A stretch of 64,000 nucleotides of DNA, from positions 2,046,001 to 2,110,000 of the forward strand of contig NZ_CP150668.1 in the NCBI RefSeq assembly GCF_038024095.1, given 5' to 3'. This document shows, piece after piece, positions 54,007 through 63,213 of this stretch (position 1 is its first letter; each line of letters begins with the position of its first letter). The DNA is from Polaribacter tangerinus (GTDB taxonomy: Bacteria > Bacteroidota > Bacteroidia > Flavobacteriales > Flavobacteriaceae). The translations under genes and the position numbers were made by a program. The notes beneath the pieces were generated by a model. The model had not been told where the DNA came from. It saw only the letters and a list, made by a program, of their open reading frames with translations, and searched no databases.

Positions 54007-55407
54007 ATGTGGTTTAAAAAGTTATTTTTTAGTTTCATACTATCAATTTTATTTTTCTCTTGTTCAGAGGATACAGAAAATTTTTTTCCAAGAAATTTAA
54101 AAGATTACATAGAAATAAATAAAAATAGAGAGTTAGCAACAGTTACTGCATTTGCAGCAAATACATCTGGTAATGTGGGTGTATGTTCTGTTTTTTATTA
54201 TCTGGAGGAAGGAGCTACCGATATTCGTTATTATGAAACTGAAAACATAACTGTAAATGAAAATGATTTTTCGAATTACAGAAGGCAAAGTTTTACAAGT
54301 TCAGATGCTTTTGGTAGTGCTATTAAGCATTTTGTTAGACAAGGAACAACAGAGGCTTGGTGTTTGGTTACTTATAAGACCAACGGAAAATTACATATTT
54401 CTAACCCAATAAAACTTAAAAATAATACTGCTCCAACAGAATATACCTCAAAAGTTTCTATAACGTATCCAGAAACTTTACAGCCAGTTTTTACATGGAC
54501 TGACGGAATAGTTACAAATAATAAACGCTATTTACAAGTTATTTTAGATGCTGAAAATAACCTTATTTCAGGTACTTTTACCAATGATACTTATTTTAAA
54601 TTTTACGATGAAACCAATGTTATTGAACCTAAAATAGCTAGTAACACCAGTAAAAAGTTAGTAGCCGATAACGTGTATTCTTTTACTGTGTTGGGCATAG
54701 ATAAAGATAATTGGGTAAGCTTAAGAATTGATGAAGATTTTATACCCAGAAACTTATCGGAATATATTGCCGTTAACCCACAAAAAGAACAACAAAATAT
54801 GTTTGCTTTTGCTGCAACTGCAAACAATAATAAAGAAGTAACTTACATCTATTACCAACCTGCAGATGGTGTTTTCGATTTTAGATATTATGAAACTGAA
54901 AATACATCGGTAGATCAAACAGATTTTAGCAATTACAGACGTAAAAACATTTCTAGTACAGCAGTTTTTGATGGTGCATTCAGACGTTTTACTCATAATT
55001 CTTCAAAAGAAGTTTGGTGTTTAATAACCTATACATCTGAAGATAAAATTTACATTTCTAAGCCAATAAGAACAAAAAATTTAACCAGGCAAACCGAATG
55101 GCTAACCGAGGTAACCATTGAATACCCAGAAACATTAAAGCCAAAATTTACTTGGCAGGACGGTGTTTATGCAGAAAACGATATATATCTTCAAATTATT
55201 TCTTTAGATGACGATACGGTATTATCTGCAACCATTACAAAAGAAAAACAATTTCAGTATTACAACGATACCAATGTTTTAGATGAAATTCACACGGTTA
55301 CACCCCCAAGTATGGCAATAGACCAAGAAAACAAGTTTTTCTTATTTGGTATTAGTAAAGATTATTGGGTAAATTTAATACTTCAAAAAACGTTTATTGT
55401 TGAATAA
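54007..55407 (+). CDS. Lipoprotein with internal tandem duplication
   Basis: A 466-residue lipoprotein (lipobox FFSC) of unknown function made of two copies of a roughly 220-residue unit. Unit 1 spans about residues 26-245 and unit 2 about 246-466. Matching pieces are PRNLKDYIEIN / PRNLSEYIAVN, DIRYYETEN / DFRYYETEN, DFSNYRRQS / DFSNYRRKN, AWCLVTYKT / VWCLITYTS, ITYPETLQPVFTW / IEYPETLKPKFTW and YDETNVIE / YNDTNVLD. The frame opens at 53887, but the natural start is ATG 54007, right before the lipoprotein signal. No domain is recognised. It lies 10 bases after the stress-protein gene and 2 before an Omp85-like gene. Confidence 0.8.
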   Translation: MWFKKLFFSFILSILFFSCSEDTENFFPRNLKDYIEINKNRELATVTAFAANTSGNVGVCSVFYYLEEGATDIRYYETENITVNENDFSNYRRQSFTSSDAFGSAIKHFVRQGTTEAWCLVTYKTNGKLHISNPIKLKNNTAPTEYTSKVSITYPETLQPVFTWTDGIVTNNKRYLQVILDAENNLISGTFTNDTYFKFYDETNVIEPKIASNTSKKLVADNVYSFTVLGIDKDNWVSLRIDEDFIPRNLSEYIAVNPQKEQQNMFAFAATANNNKEVTYIYYQPADGVFDFRYYETENTSVDQTDFSNYRRKNISSTAVFDGAFRRFTHNSSKEVWCLITYTSEDKIYISKPIRTKNLTRQTEWLTEVTIEYPETLKPKFTWQDGVYAENDIYLQIISLDDDTVLSATITKEKQFQYYNDTNVLDEIHTVTPPSMAIDQENKFFLFGISKDYWVNLILQKTFIVE

Positions 55408-55409
55408 TT

Positions 55410-56684
55410 ATGACTCTCAAATTTCGATCCCTAATACTGATAATTTTTATCCATAATTTGACATTTAGTCAAATTAAAAATATTTCTGAAGTTACTTTTA
55501 CAGGCAATACAAAGTTAAAAGTATCTTACTTAAAGCGATTAATTTCCGTAAAAGAAAGCACTACTTTAGATTCTTTATTGCTTCAAGAAGACATCCTTTT
55601 TTTAAAAAGAATTCCAGCTGTTAGAAATGCAAATTTTACAACAATTTTAAATGAAGATAGTAGTTACAATGTTGTATACACTATTGAAGAGAATACCACT
55701 ATAATACCAGATGTTAATATTTGGACAGCCACAAATAGACAATTTTCATACAAAGTTGGTGTGTATGATTATAACTTTTTGGGCAGCAATATTACTTTTG
55801 GTGGTTTTTACCAAAACAATGGTTTTAATTCCTATGCTATTAATTTTAGAGCTCCTAATTTATTTTCTAAAAGTTGGGGATTGGCCATGCATCATTTAAA
55901 TTGGAAAAGTGAAGAACCTCTATTTTTTGAAAACAATGCTGCCAACTATCTTTACAATAATATTTCATTTGAAGTATTGGCATTATTACAATTAAACTCA
56001 AGAAATAATATAGATTTTGGTATTAATTTTTTTTCAGAGAAATATCAGTTTTTATCTGGTGATGTTCCCACATCTGTTCCAAGAAACTTAAACTTAAACA
56101 AAGCCCTTTTAAAGTTGATGTATCAATACAACAACTTAGCCTATGATTATTTTTATGTGAATGGTTTTAAAAATATTCTTTACGCCCAGTATGTTGTAAC
56201 AGAAAATAATTTTCAGAATAACTTTCTAATTGCTTGGAACGATTTCTTTTATTACAAAACTATTGGCGTTAGAGGAAATTGGGCAAGTAGATTGCGGTTT
56301 GGTTTGTCTTCAAATGAAGCATCACCTTTTGCCCCTTTTGCTTTAGACAATAATGTAAACTTAAGAGGTGTAGGTATTTTGGTGGATAGAGGTACAGGAA
56401 GTTTTGTATTAAATACCGAATACAGACATACAGTTTACGATAAAAAATGGCTAGCTATTCAAACAACTATTTTCTCAGATTTTGGTTCTTGGAGAAATCC
56501 TGGAGGTAGTTTAAACGATTTTTTTGAGCGCGAAAACCTTCGAATTTTCTCTGGTATTGGTCTGCGCTTTATCAGTAAAAAAATATACAATGCTACATTT
56601 AGGGTAGATTATGGTTTTAAGGTTTTTGATGGTAAAAACAATTCTAACGGAGGATTAGTTTTTGGTATTGGGCAGTATTTTTAG
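55410..56684 (+). CDS. Omp85/BamA-like outer-membrane protein with one POTRA-like unit
   Basis: A 424-residue exported protein (signal ending near LTFSQ). Residues about 22-95 look like a POTRA domain (ISEVTFTGNTKLKVSYLKRLI ... VVYTIEENTTI), and the rest is a beta-barrel with alternating strands and a C-terminal Phe (FGIGQYF). NLRGVGILVDRGTGSFVLNTEYRH resembles the conserved RGF/Y loop region of Omp85 barrels. Full BamA has five POTRA units, so this is a reduced member, possibly a transporter or translocator for the neighbouring lipoprotein (2-base gap), which is inference. Confidence 0.78.
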   Translation: MTLKFRSLILIIFIHNLTFSQIKNISEVTFTGNTKLKVSYLKRLISVKESTTLDSLLLQEDILFLKRIPAVRNANFTTILNEDSSYNVVYTIEENTTIIPDVNIWTATNRQFSYKVGVYDYNFLGSNITFGGFYQNNGFNSYAINFRAPNLFSKSWGLAMHHLNWKSEEPLFFENNAANYLYNNISFEVLALLQLNSRNNIDFGINFFSEKYQFLSGDVPTSVPRNLNLNKALLKLMYQYNNLAYDYFYVNGFKNILYAQYVVTENNFQNNFLIAWNDFFYYKTIGVRGNWASRLRFGLSSNEASPFAPFALDNNVNLRGVGILVDRGTGSFVLNTEYRHTVYDKKWLAIQTTIFSDFGSWRNPGGSLNDFFERENLRIFSGIGLRFISKKIYNATFRVDYGFKVFDGKNNSNGGLVFGIGQYF

Positions 56685-56685
56685 G

Positions 56686-57570
56686 TTACTTTTTTACAAA
56701 AGGATACAACTCTTGTTTTACAAATGTTTTTGGAAATTCCTCATCTCCATCAAAACCTATTTCTATATCTCTACCAGAATGAGGGATATAATTTGTTTTA
56801 AAAATATAATCCCAAATACTTAATGTAATTCCAAAATTAACGCCTTTTTTTCTGTCTTCAGGTAATTCTTTTACATGATGCCAAATGTGCATTTTCGGAT
56901 TATTTAACACGTATTTAAACCAACCATAATCCCAATTAATATTTGCATGGTTTAAATGACCAACTGTAATGTTAAAAAAATGAACTATAGCTACATCTTG
57001 TGCAGAAAAACCACCAATAATTGCTAGCGGAATATATTTTAAAGAATTGTAAATTACAGGTTCCATCCAATGATAACGCAAATGAGCCGCAAACCCCATT
57101 TGTTTTACGGAATGATGTACCTTATGAAAATTCCATAAAAATTCATAAGTATGTAATAATCTATGAGTACACCACTGCACAAAGTCTACTACTACAAAAA
57201 AGATTGCAATACGAGCAAAATATGATAGTTCGTTTAAATTAAGTAACTGTAAACTGCTAATTGATAAACCAATAACTTCTAAACCATCATTTAATAATGC
57301 AGCTGCTGTGTTAGAAAGTGCAATTAATACTATAAGGTTTAATAAAAAGAAGTTAAAGAACATATAAAATGTATCTAACCAAAAATCTTTTCGAAATAAA
57401 GATTGGTTTTTTCTCCAAGGGAAAACAGCTTCAAGTCCCCACACAATAAGAGAAATTAAAATAAGTCCGTAAAAATAATTTTCCCACTGCAACTCCATTA
57501 AAACACTTTGTTTTAAATAGTTCCAGTAATCAGAATAGGCACTTTTAAAAATGTCTAAGTATTTATTCAT
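56686..57570 (-). CDS. Sterol desaturase/fatty acid hydroxylase family membrane protein
   Basis: Membrane di-iron hydroxylase of 294 residues. The histidine box set is complete: H136-R-L-L-H140, H149-K-V-H152-H153, H205-L-N-H208 and H228-I-W-H231-H232, on three or four helices. It probably hydroxylates or desaturates a lipid; sterols are unlikely in this organism, so fatty acids or carotenoids are more likely. Convergent with the Omp85-like gene with one base between them. Confidence 0.9.
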   Translation of the reverse strand: MNKYLDIFKSAYSDYWNYLKQSVLMELQWENYFYGLILISLIVWGLEAVFPWRKNQSLFRKDFWLDTFYMFFNFFLLNLIVLIALSNTAAALLNDGLEVIGLSISSLQLLNLNELSYFARIAIFFVVVDFVQWCTHRLLHTYEFLWNFHKVHHSVKQMGFAAHLRYHWMEPVIYNSLKYIPLAIIGGFSAQDVAIVHFFNITVGHLNHANINWDYGWFKYVLNNPKMHIWHHVKELPEDRKKGVNFGITLSIWDYIFKTNYIPHSGRDIEIGFDGDEEFPKTFVKQELYPFVKK

Positions 57571-57613
57571 GCGGATTTTTCTACTTTTCTATTGCTAATT
57601 TACTGAATTTAGT

Positions 57614-57621
57614 CAAAAATA
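57614..57621 (-). promoter_or_regulatory. -7 promoter box of the sterol desaturase-like gene
   Basis: TATTTTTG on the minus strand matches TAnnTTTG and lies about 43 bases before the start codon, between the PNP gene end and the hydroxylase gene. No clear -33 element. Confidence 0.3.
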
Positions 57622-57640
57622 GAAAGTTAAATTTTTGCAT

Positions 57641-58456
57641 TTATAATATAGTAATCACTTCTTTAAAAAGTGTAATCATTTTAGGTTCTGCTTCACCAGC
57701 AATAGCAATAATTTCTGCAATATTTACAGGTTGCAAATTTTTTGGGTCGCATTCATCTGTTAATACAGAAATGGCTGCACAAGGTAATTGTAATTGTTTG
57801 GCAACTATAACTTCTGGCACAGTGCTCATTCCAACAGCATCGGTTTCTAGAATTTGTAACATTCTGTATTCTGCTCTTGTTTCTAGTTGAGGTCCTAAAA
57901 CACTTGCATAAACTCCTTTGTGTAATTCAATATTTTGCGATGCAGCTATTTGCATAATTTTATCATTTATTTCTTTTGAGTAAGGAGCTAGCATATCTGC
58001 AAAAATGTTTCCAAAACTCTTGGCTTCTTTAAACGCTAAAGGAGAACTGCCTTGTAAATTTATATGGTCTTCGATTAACATTAAATCTCCCTTTTTGTAT
58101 TGAAGGTTTATGGCACCAGCCGCATTAGAAATTAGTAGATTTTTAATACCTAAACCATGCATAGTTCTTATGCCAAAGGTAACTTCCCACGGGGTGTAGC
58201 CTTCGTATAAGTGAAAGCGTCCGGCCATTACAACTACTTTTTTATTAGACAATGAACCATAAATTAATTTGCCAGAATGAAACTCTACCGTTGCAACTGG
58301 AAAATTCGGAATTTCTGAGTAAAAAATTTCTTTTTCTATATTTATTTCTTCCAATAGTTTTCCAAGACCTGTACCCAAAACTATACCTACTTCTGGTTTT
58401 GTAATACCATTGGCTTTTAAAAAATCTATTGCTTTTAGTAGTTGTTCTTTTTTCAT
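57641..58456 (-). CDS. Purine nucleoside phosphorylase, class I
   Basis: Cleaves purine ribonucleosides with phosphate to base and ribose-1-phosphate, 271 residues, trimeric type. Phosphate- and base-binding blocks are all there: VGIVLGTGLGKLLEEI, PVATVEFHSGKLIYG, GRFHLYEGYTP, LISNAAGAINL, GPQLETRAEYRML and DAVGMSTVPEVIVA. It lies 4 bases after the TIGR04282-type transferase gene and is the last gene of the SusC-to-PNP run. In arsenosugar loci of other bacteria a PNP processes the adenine by-product or intermediate; here that role is an inference. Confidence 0.94.
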   Translation of the reverse strand: MKKEQLLKAIDFLKANGITKPEVGIVLGTGLGKLLEEINIEKEIFYSEIPNFPVATVEFHSGKLIYGSLSNKKVVVMAGRFHLYEGYTPWEVTFGIRTMHGLGIKNLLISNAAGAINLQYKKGDLMLIEDHINLQGSSPLAFKEAKSFGNIFADMLAPYSKEINDKIMQIAASQNIELHKGVYASVLGPQLETRAEYRMLQILETDAVGMSTVPEVIVAKQLQLPCAAISVLTDECDPKNLQPVNIAEIIAIAGEAEPKMITLFKEVITIL

Positions 58457-58460
58457 CTAT

Positions 58461-59063
58461 TTATTTTAAAAAGTGTTTAAATGCTTCGTGATGCTCTATG
58501 TCTTCGAAAATATCAATATCATTTAGTATTGGTAACAAAAATACTTTTTTATCTGCTAAGTCATTTAAGGAATCTTGTATAACTGTTGGGCCACCCCATT
58601 TTTTGTTTACAAATAAGTTTTTATGAATAGTTTTCATCCCTAAAAGGTAATATCCACCATCTTTTGCTGGCCCCAAAACCACCTCATTTTTTTCTAGGCT
58701 TTTAAAGGCATTGTCTATTTTTTCTGAAGTTAAATCATATAAATCGCTCCCAATAATAAGTATCTTTTTATAACCATCATTAAATCCATTTTCGAAAGCA
58801 TTATACATTCGTTCACCTAAATCGGTTCCTTTTTGTTGTTTTTTTTGAAAAACGGCATTTGGCCAAATATCATTATCACGAACTTTAACCGAATAATAAA
58901 CAACTTTACTTGCAGTTACTTTCGAGGTTACTTCTTTAGTTTTTTGAAGCAAAAATTTGTAAATCTCTAAAGCTTTTTCAGCACCAATTTTCTTAGCTAA
59001 CCTTGTTTTAACTTTTCCCAATTCGGGGTTTCGAGTAAATATTATAAGTAAATTTTCTTCCAT
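58461..59063 (-). CDS. TIGR04282-family transferase (DUF2064)
   Basis: GT-A-like transferase of 200 residues. IIFTRNPELGKVKTRLAKKIGAEKAL and VVLGPAKDGGYYLLGM match TIGR04282, a family annotated as arsenosugar-biosynthesis or rSAM/selenodomain-associated transferase; SDLYDL is the likely metal-binding site. The donor and acceptor are not established from sequence. It lies between a rhodanese gene (34-base gap) and PNP (4-base gap), a pairing also known from arsenosugar loci. Confidence 0.87.
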   Translation of the reverse strand: MEENLLIIFTRNPELGKVKTRLAKKIGAEKALEIYKFLLQKTKEVTSKVTASKVVYYSVKVRDNDIWPNAVFQKKQQKGTDLGERMYNAFENGFNDGYKKILIIGSDLYDLTSEKIDNAFKSLEKNEVVLGPAKDGGYYLLGMKTIHKNLFVNKKWGGPTVIQDSLNDLADKKVFLLPILNDIDIFEDIEHHEAFKHFLK

Positions 59064-59097
59064 TTTAAATTTTAAAATTGATGTTGATTATAAACTG

Positions 59098-59598
59098 TTA
59101 TTTATGATAAATTTTTTCTCCCTTCAATAACCATTCTCCCCAATTTTTATCAAAAGCATGGATTTTTTCTGTTGAATTTCCAGTGCTATCTATCACTTTT
59201 AAGTTATTATTTTTCCACTCAAAAATACCTCCGTAGAGGTTGTACACATTTGTAAATCCTGCCTGTATAAGTTCATAAGCAATCTTTTCTGAACGTATAC
59301 CTAGAGAGCAATACACTACAATTTTAGTTTTATAATTAGGAGGTAATTTAGATACTGTATTTTTTAAATTAAAGTTTTCAAAGCCAACATGTATCGCATT
59401 TTTAATATGACTAACGCGGTATTCTTTTTCTTCTCTTGCATCTAAAATTACAATGTTAGCAGCCGATTTGGCAAGGTTTTTAACATCTATGTAAGGAACC
59501 TTATTTTTGTTCCATTTATTTAAAAGTTTATCAAGTTCACTCTGTGCACTCAAAGAAGTACTTGTTATCAATAAAAATAGTATAGTTAGTCTTTTCAT
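59098..59598 (-). CDS. Periplasmic rhodanese-like protein
   Basis: Single-domain rhodanese of 166 residues with a signal peptide ending near SLSAQ. The active loop is C97-S-L-G-I-R102 in VVYCSLGIRSEKIA, with DAREEKEYRVSHIKNAIHVGF upstream. Rhodaneses move sulfane sulfur via a cysteine persulfide; some relatives reduce arsenate. Export means the reaction occurs in the periplasm. Its gene follows the phosphoesterase-like gene by 5 bases. Confidence 0.9.
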   Translation of the reverse strand: MKRLTILFLLITSTSLSAQSELDKLLNKWNKNKVPYIDVKNLAKSAANIVILDAREEKEYRVSHIKNAIHVGFENFNLKNTVSKLPPNYKTKIVVYCSLGIRSEKIAYELIQAGFTNVYNLYGGIFEWKNNNLKVIDSTGNSTEKIHAFDKNWGEWLLKGEKIYHK

Positions 59599-59603
59599 AG
59601 TAT

Positions 59604-60431
59604 TTAAAAAGAGATTTTTTTACCTTGATTAGCACTTTCTGTTGGAGGTAAAATTTCGGTATTTTCCCAAATTCCAGTAAGTATGGTTTTTGCATATTCT
59701 TTAGGTAATTGTTTTGTAAGCATTAGCTGATTTGTCAATTTATAGTCATAAGCTAACTTTTTGTGAGTAATTGTTATTTCTCTATTTTTTGTTTCTAAAA
59801 TAGCATACCAGACAGTTGGTTTTCCGTTGTTTGCAGGCATTCCTATAACACCAGGATTAAGCCATGTTTTATTATTTTTTGTATCAATAAAAGGCAAACC
59901 ACAATGACCAGCAATTATTAAATCACTATTTGACTCTTTAAAATTTCGTTCTTTAATAGACCAATCTGTCGACTTAAATATAAATTCAGAAACATTAAAT
60001 AATGAGCCATGAACTACTAATACTTTTTTATTAGCGTAAGTAAATCTTATAAAATTGGGCATCTCTTTTATAAAATCTAAAGAATGTGAGCTTAGTTTAC
60101 TTTTTGCAAAAGGATACCAAAGTTGCGATAAATTATCACATTTCGATCCTGCCCTAAAGTCGCAACCGCAATCGTTGGCATTTTCCCTCAATTGAATTTC
60201 TACGTTGCCTACAATACTTTTGGCACCCCATTCTTTAAAAAACTGCACTGTTTCTTCCGGTTGAGCACAATAACCAACAATATCTCCGGTACAAATGCAG
60301 TTCTTTGCAGGAATTCCTTCTTTTTCTGAGACTTTCTTGAGAGCTTCTAAGGCTTGTAAGTTGCTATATACGCCACCAAAAAGTAGTGTTTTACCAGAGA
60401 TGTGCCCTAAATCTATTTTTTTGTTATCCAT
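59604..60431 (-). CDS. Degenerate, cysteine-rich metallophosphoesterase-like protein
   Basis: Calcineurin-like fold protein of 275 residues from ATG 60431 (a longer frame starts at 60458). The usual metal-site order D-x-H, GD, GN, H, GHxH reads here GGVY (19-22, no Asp or His), GD50, GN76 followed by V-E instead of H-D, VVHGS with H141, and GHCG (H176, second His replaced). Several bimetal ligands are thus missing. It also has an unusual cysteine set (C45, C47, C55, C88, C90, C98, C177), including NDCGCDFRAGSKCD. It overlaps the end of the symporter gene by 19 bases. It may bind a different metal or metalloid or act without two metals; function is unknown. Confidence 0.8.
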   Translation of the reverse strand: MDNKKIDLGHISGKTLLFGGVYSNLQALEALKKVSEKEGIPAKNCICTGDIVGYCAQPEETVQFFKEWGAKSIVGNVEIQLRENANDCGCDFRAGSKCDNLSQLWYPFAKSKLSSHSLDFIKEMPNFIRFTYANKKVLVVHGSLFNVSEFIFKSTDWSIKERNFKESNSDLIIAGHCGLPFIDTKNNKTWLNPGVIGMPANNGKPTVWYAILETKNREITITHKKLAYDYKLTNQLMLTKQLPKEYAKTILTGIWENTEILPPTESANQGKKISF

Positions 60432-61759
60432 TTTGGAATAAAATATAATAAAATACAACTAATTATTCCCCAGATATTTATCCAGAGTAAGTTGGCGTAT
60501 TTTCCGCTTGTAAAAATTAATTCTTCAGGAAAATGATTAAAAAGTAATAAAACCCCAAATATCAATCCACATAAAATACTTACGTAAAAACTAATTTTTG
60601 GTACTTTAATTTTCCAAAATATAAAAACAGGCGTTAACCCAATAACCATGGTTCCAGAAATTGTGGTTGCTGTTAGAATTTCTGCATCTAAAAATACAGG
60701 AATTGTTCCTAAAAAGGCAATAATTATCATACTTACTCTACCATAAGAAATTGATTTTCCTAATTTTAAATCAATAGAAATTAATTTAGAAAATGATGTA
60801 AAAGTAGAGTCTAGAGTAGAGGCTGCAGAGGTAATCATTATAAAGTTAATGATTAATAAAATAAATACACCTAAGGTCTTACCAACTTCTACTGCTGCTT
60901 GGCCTTGAATACCTTTTGTTTGTGCGTATATGCCCACAAAACTGAATAAAACTATACAGATACCTCCTAAAATACTTGCCCAAAAAAAACTTTTACGTGT
61001 TATTTTTGGTGATGAAATAAAGCCTCTATCTGTTAATACAGGGTCGTGAAACGGATAACTAAAAGACTGAATAATTGCTGCTAAAAAGAGATTTACGCCA
61101 AGGTCGAAGCTCCATGTTCCTGAACTTATTATCTCTTTAGTAGAGAAGTGGTCGGAGCTAAAAATGGTTGTTAAAATAACGAGTAGCAAAATTGTAAAAA
61201 GTACCATTTGTATGCTATCTGTAAAAATAGCACTACTTAAACCTCCTTTAATAGCATAAACAAGTGTTAAAATAGTAAAAAGAATAATTGCCCAGTAATA
61301 TCCATCACTTCCTTTATCTCCGAAATAGCTTCCGATAACCATAGTATTGCTCCAAACCTCATTGAAAAGCCGAAAAGCTATTAATATAGAGAAAAGAGCC
61401 ATCGCATTTTTACCAAATTTAGTAGTTAAAAAGTGATGTATGCTTTTAAAGTTACCGAAAACCCGTAGTTGATATATAATTACACCAGCCACAGCAAATG
61501 AAAGGTAATAAGCAGCATAGGCAATACCACCAACAATACCAAACTCTAAACCAAGGTTAGCAGCGTTTGTAATACTTTTAGCAAAAATCCAAGAAATAAT
61601 TAAACTTCCGGTGAGTACAAGAGTATTTGGTTTCTTTTTTTTGGTAATTGCTTTAAAAAATTGGTCTGTTGTTTTTGCGTAAGGCGATAAAAAAAACAAT
61701 AGTAAACTAGAAGATATTAATAAAAGCCATTGCCAACTAATTACAGAAAAATTACTCAT
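60413..61759 (-). CDS. Sodium/solute symporter (SSS family)
   Basis: Inner-membrane symporter of 448 residues with about 12-13 helices. The family core is seen in SLIISWIFAKSITNAANLGLEFGIVGG, YAIKGGLSSAIFTDSIQM (the SSF signature GGxxxxxxTDxxQ) and SAASTLDSTFTSFSKLI (sodium-site region). Substrate is unknown. It overlaps the SusD-like gene by eight bases and the phosphoesterase-like gene by 19, which strongly suggests one transcription unit that brings the SusC/D cargo across both membranes. Confidence 0.88.
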   Translation of the reverse strand: MSNFSVISWQWLLLISSSLLLFFLSPYAKTTDQFFKAITKKKKPNTLVLTGSLIISWIFAKSITNAANLGLEFGIVGGIAYAAYYLSFAVAGVIIYQLRVFGNFKSIHHFLTTKFGKNAMALFSILIAFRLFNEVWSNTMVIGSYFGDKGSDGYYWAIILFTILTLVYAIKGGLSSAIFTDSIQMVLFTILLLVILTTIFSSDHFSTKEIISSGTWSFDLGVNLFLAAIIQSFSYPFHDPVLTDRGFISSPKITRKSFFWASILGGICIVLFSFVGIYAQTKGIQGQAAVEVGKTLGVFILLIINFIMITSAASTLDSTFTSFSKLISIDLKLGKSISYGRVSMIIIAFLGTIPVFLDAEILTATTISGTMVIGLTPVFIFWKIKVPKISFYVSILCGLIFGVLLLFNHFPEELIFTSGKYANLLWINIWGIISCILLYFIPKWITKK

Positions 61760-63197
61760 CCCACCAAACTTTTATGTTTATACTATTGCCATTTGTTGCT
61801 TTTTCTGCAGTCGAATAGTTTGCAGAATTTAAAGTTGCTGCTTCTGCAGGATAAGGCATTCGATTAGGAATTTTATCATTATTTAAACTTGCTGCAATTT
61901 TTGGTAATTCAGGAAACCCTGTTCTTCTATATTCTATCCAAGCCTCATAACCTTGTGTTACTGAGGCAATCCATTTCTGTGTACCTATTTGTGCTAAAGG
62001 AGTTGTGTGCGTAGCATTAAAATTAGCTTTTTCAACTAAATAATTTGCGGGTATTTGGGTGTTCCAATATGTAAATGCTTGTCGAACACCTAGGTTGTAT
62101 AAATTTTCTGAATTGGCTGTTATCAACCCTTTTTCTGCTGCTTCAGCTAACAAAAAATTCGTTTCCCAAGAGGTGCTAAAATTTGCTTGTAAATTGCCTG
62201 TATTTTCTCTAAACAAGTTTCCTGCCAACGAATAATCTGAGAGTGCTATAGAGGTTTGTGCAGCATTTATACCGTTTTGCAAACCATTAAAAGCTGTAAA
62301 GTTCGAATTTGCGTAGGGTCTAAAAAAAGTAGTAATTCTATTGTCGTTTAAAGACTTTAGTACATTTTCCATAGTTTTTGATAATACAAAATTGTTAAAA
62401 TCGCCAATTCTTAATTGTGCCATTCTAAAACTATTGGGTGCTGAATTAGAAAAATTAAAAACAGCATTTTCTGTAGGGTTTATAATAAAATTTTGGTCAT
62501 CATAAAGTTTTTGAAGTTGACTACTTACCGATACTTTGTTTGAAATTCTAAGCAAATATTTTATTTTTAATGAATTGGCAAAACGAATCCAACTCTTTAA
62601 GTTTCCATTATACAAAATATCTCCCTCTAGTGGTGCAGCGCTTTGATAAGAATTTATAGCAATAATAGCTTTTTCTAAATTATCTAAAATTCCACCTTCG
62701 CTTAGATAAATATCTTTTTGAAAATCGTATGTTGGTTTTACAACACCTTCTGTTCCTTTAAAAGCATCGAAATAAGGAACATTTCCAAACAGGTCTGTAA
62801 GACCAGCACTCATATAAGATTTTAAAATTAATGCCGGACCTTCATACACTTTATAAGCGGTATTTTGTCTGGCTAATTTTAGTAGGATTTCGTTGTCGCG
62901 AAGATTGGTATAAAAAATGGGCCAAGGGTTTCCACCCAATTGCGGACTTTTTAAATCGTGCCTGTCAAATAAATTAAAATCTATAGCTGTTCTGTGCTGC
63001 GCTAGCAAATCTCCAGCAACAAAGCCTTCGTAACTCATTTCGTTACCAAAGTTATAAATTACTTGTCGTAATAAAGCACTGGGTATAACAGTGCCAGGTG
63101 CATTTGGGTTTGTATTGATGTCTTCAAAGTTTTTAGTACATCCTAGTAAAATTATTACTGATATAAATACTAACTGAAATAATATTCTTTTTTTCAT
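61752..63197 (-). CDS. SusD/RagB-family outer-membrane lipoprotein
   Basis: Surface substrate-binding partner of SusC, 481 residues from the ATG at 63197 (a frame from 63209 is four residues longer). The lipobox is LLGC. The segment FEDINTNPNAPGTVIPSALLRQV and the later SAGLTDLFGNVPYFDAF and WIASVTQGYEAWIEYRRTGFPEL fit the SusD-like group 2 (PF12771). Such proteins lid the SusC barrel. Typical glycan partners (glycosidases, anti-sigma factors) are missing around it, so the ligand may not be a polysaccharide. Confidence 0.92.
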   Translation of the reverse strand: MKKRILFQLVFISVIILLGCTKNFEDINTNPNAPGTVIPSALLRQVIYNFGNEMSYEGFVAGDLLAQHRTAIDFNLFDRHDLKSPQLGGNPWPIFYTNLRDNEILLKLARQNTAYKVYEGPALILKSYMSAGLTDLFGNVPYFDAFKGTEGVVKPTYDFQKDIYLSEGGILDNLEKAIIAINSYQSAAPLEGDILYNGNLKSWIRFANSLKIKYLLRISNKVSVSSQLQKLYDDQNFIINPTENAVFNFSNSAPNSFRMAQLRIGDFNNFVLSKTMENVLKSLNDNRITTFFRPYANSNFTAFNGLQNGINAAQTSIALSDYSLAGNLFRENTGNLQANFSTSWETNFLLAEAAEKGLITANSENLYNLGVRQAFTYWNTQIPANYLVEKANFNATHTTPLAQIGTQKWIASVTQGYEAWIEYRRTGFPELPKIAASLNNDKIPNRMPYPAEAATLNSANYSTAEKATNGNSINIKVWWDE

Positions 63198-63213
63198 TAT
63201 TTGATGCATTTCT

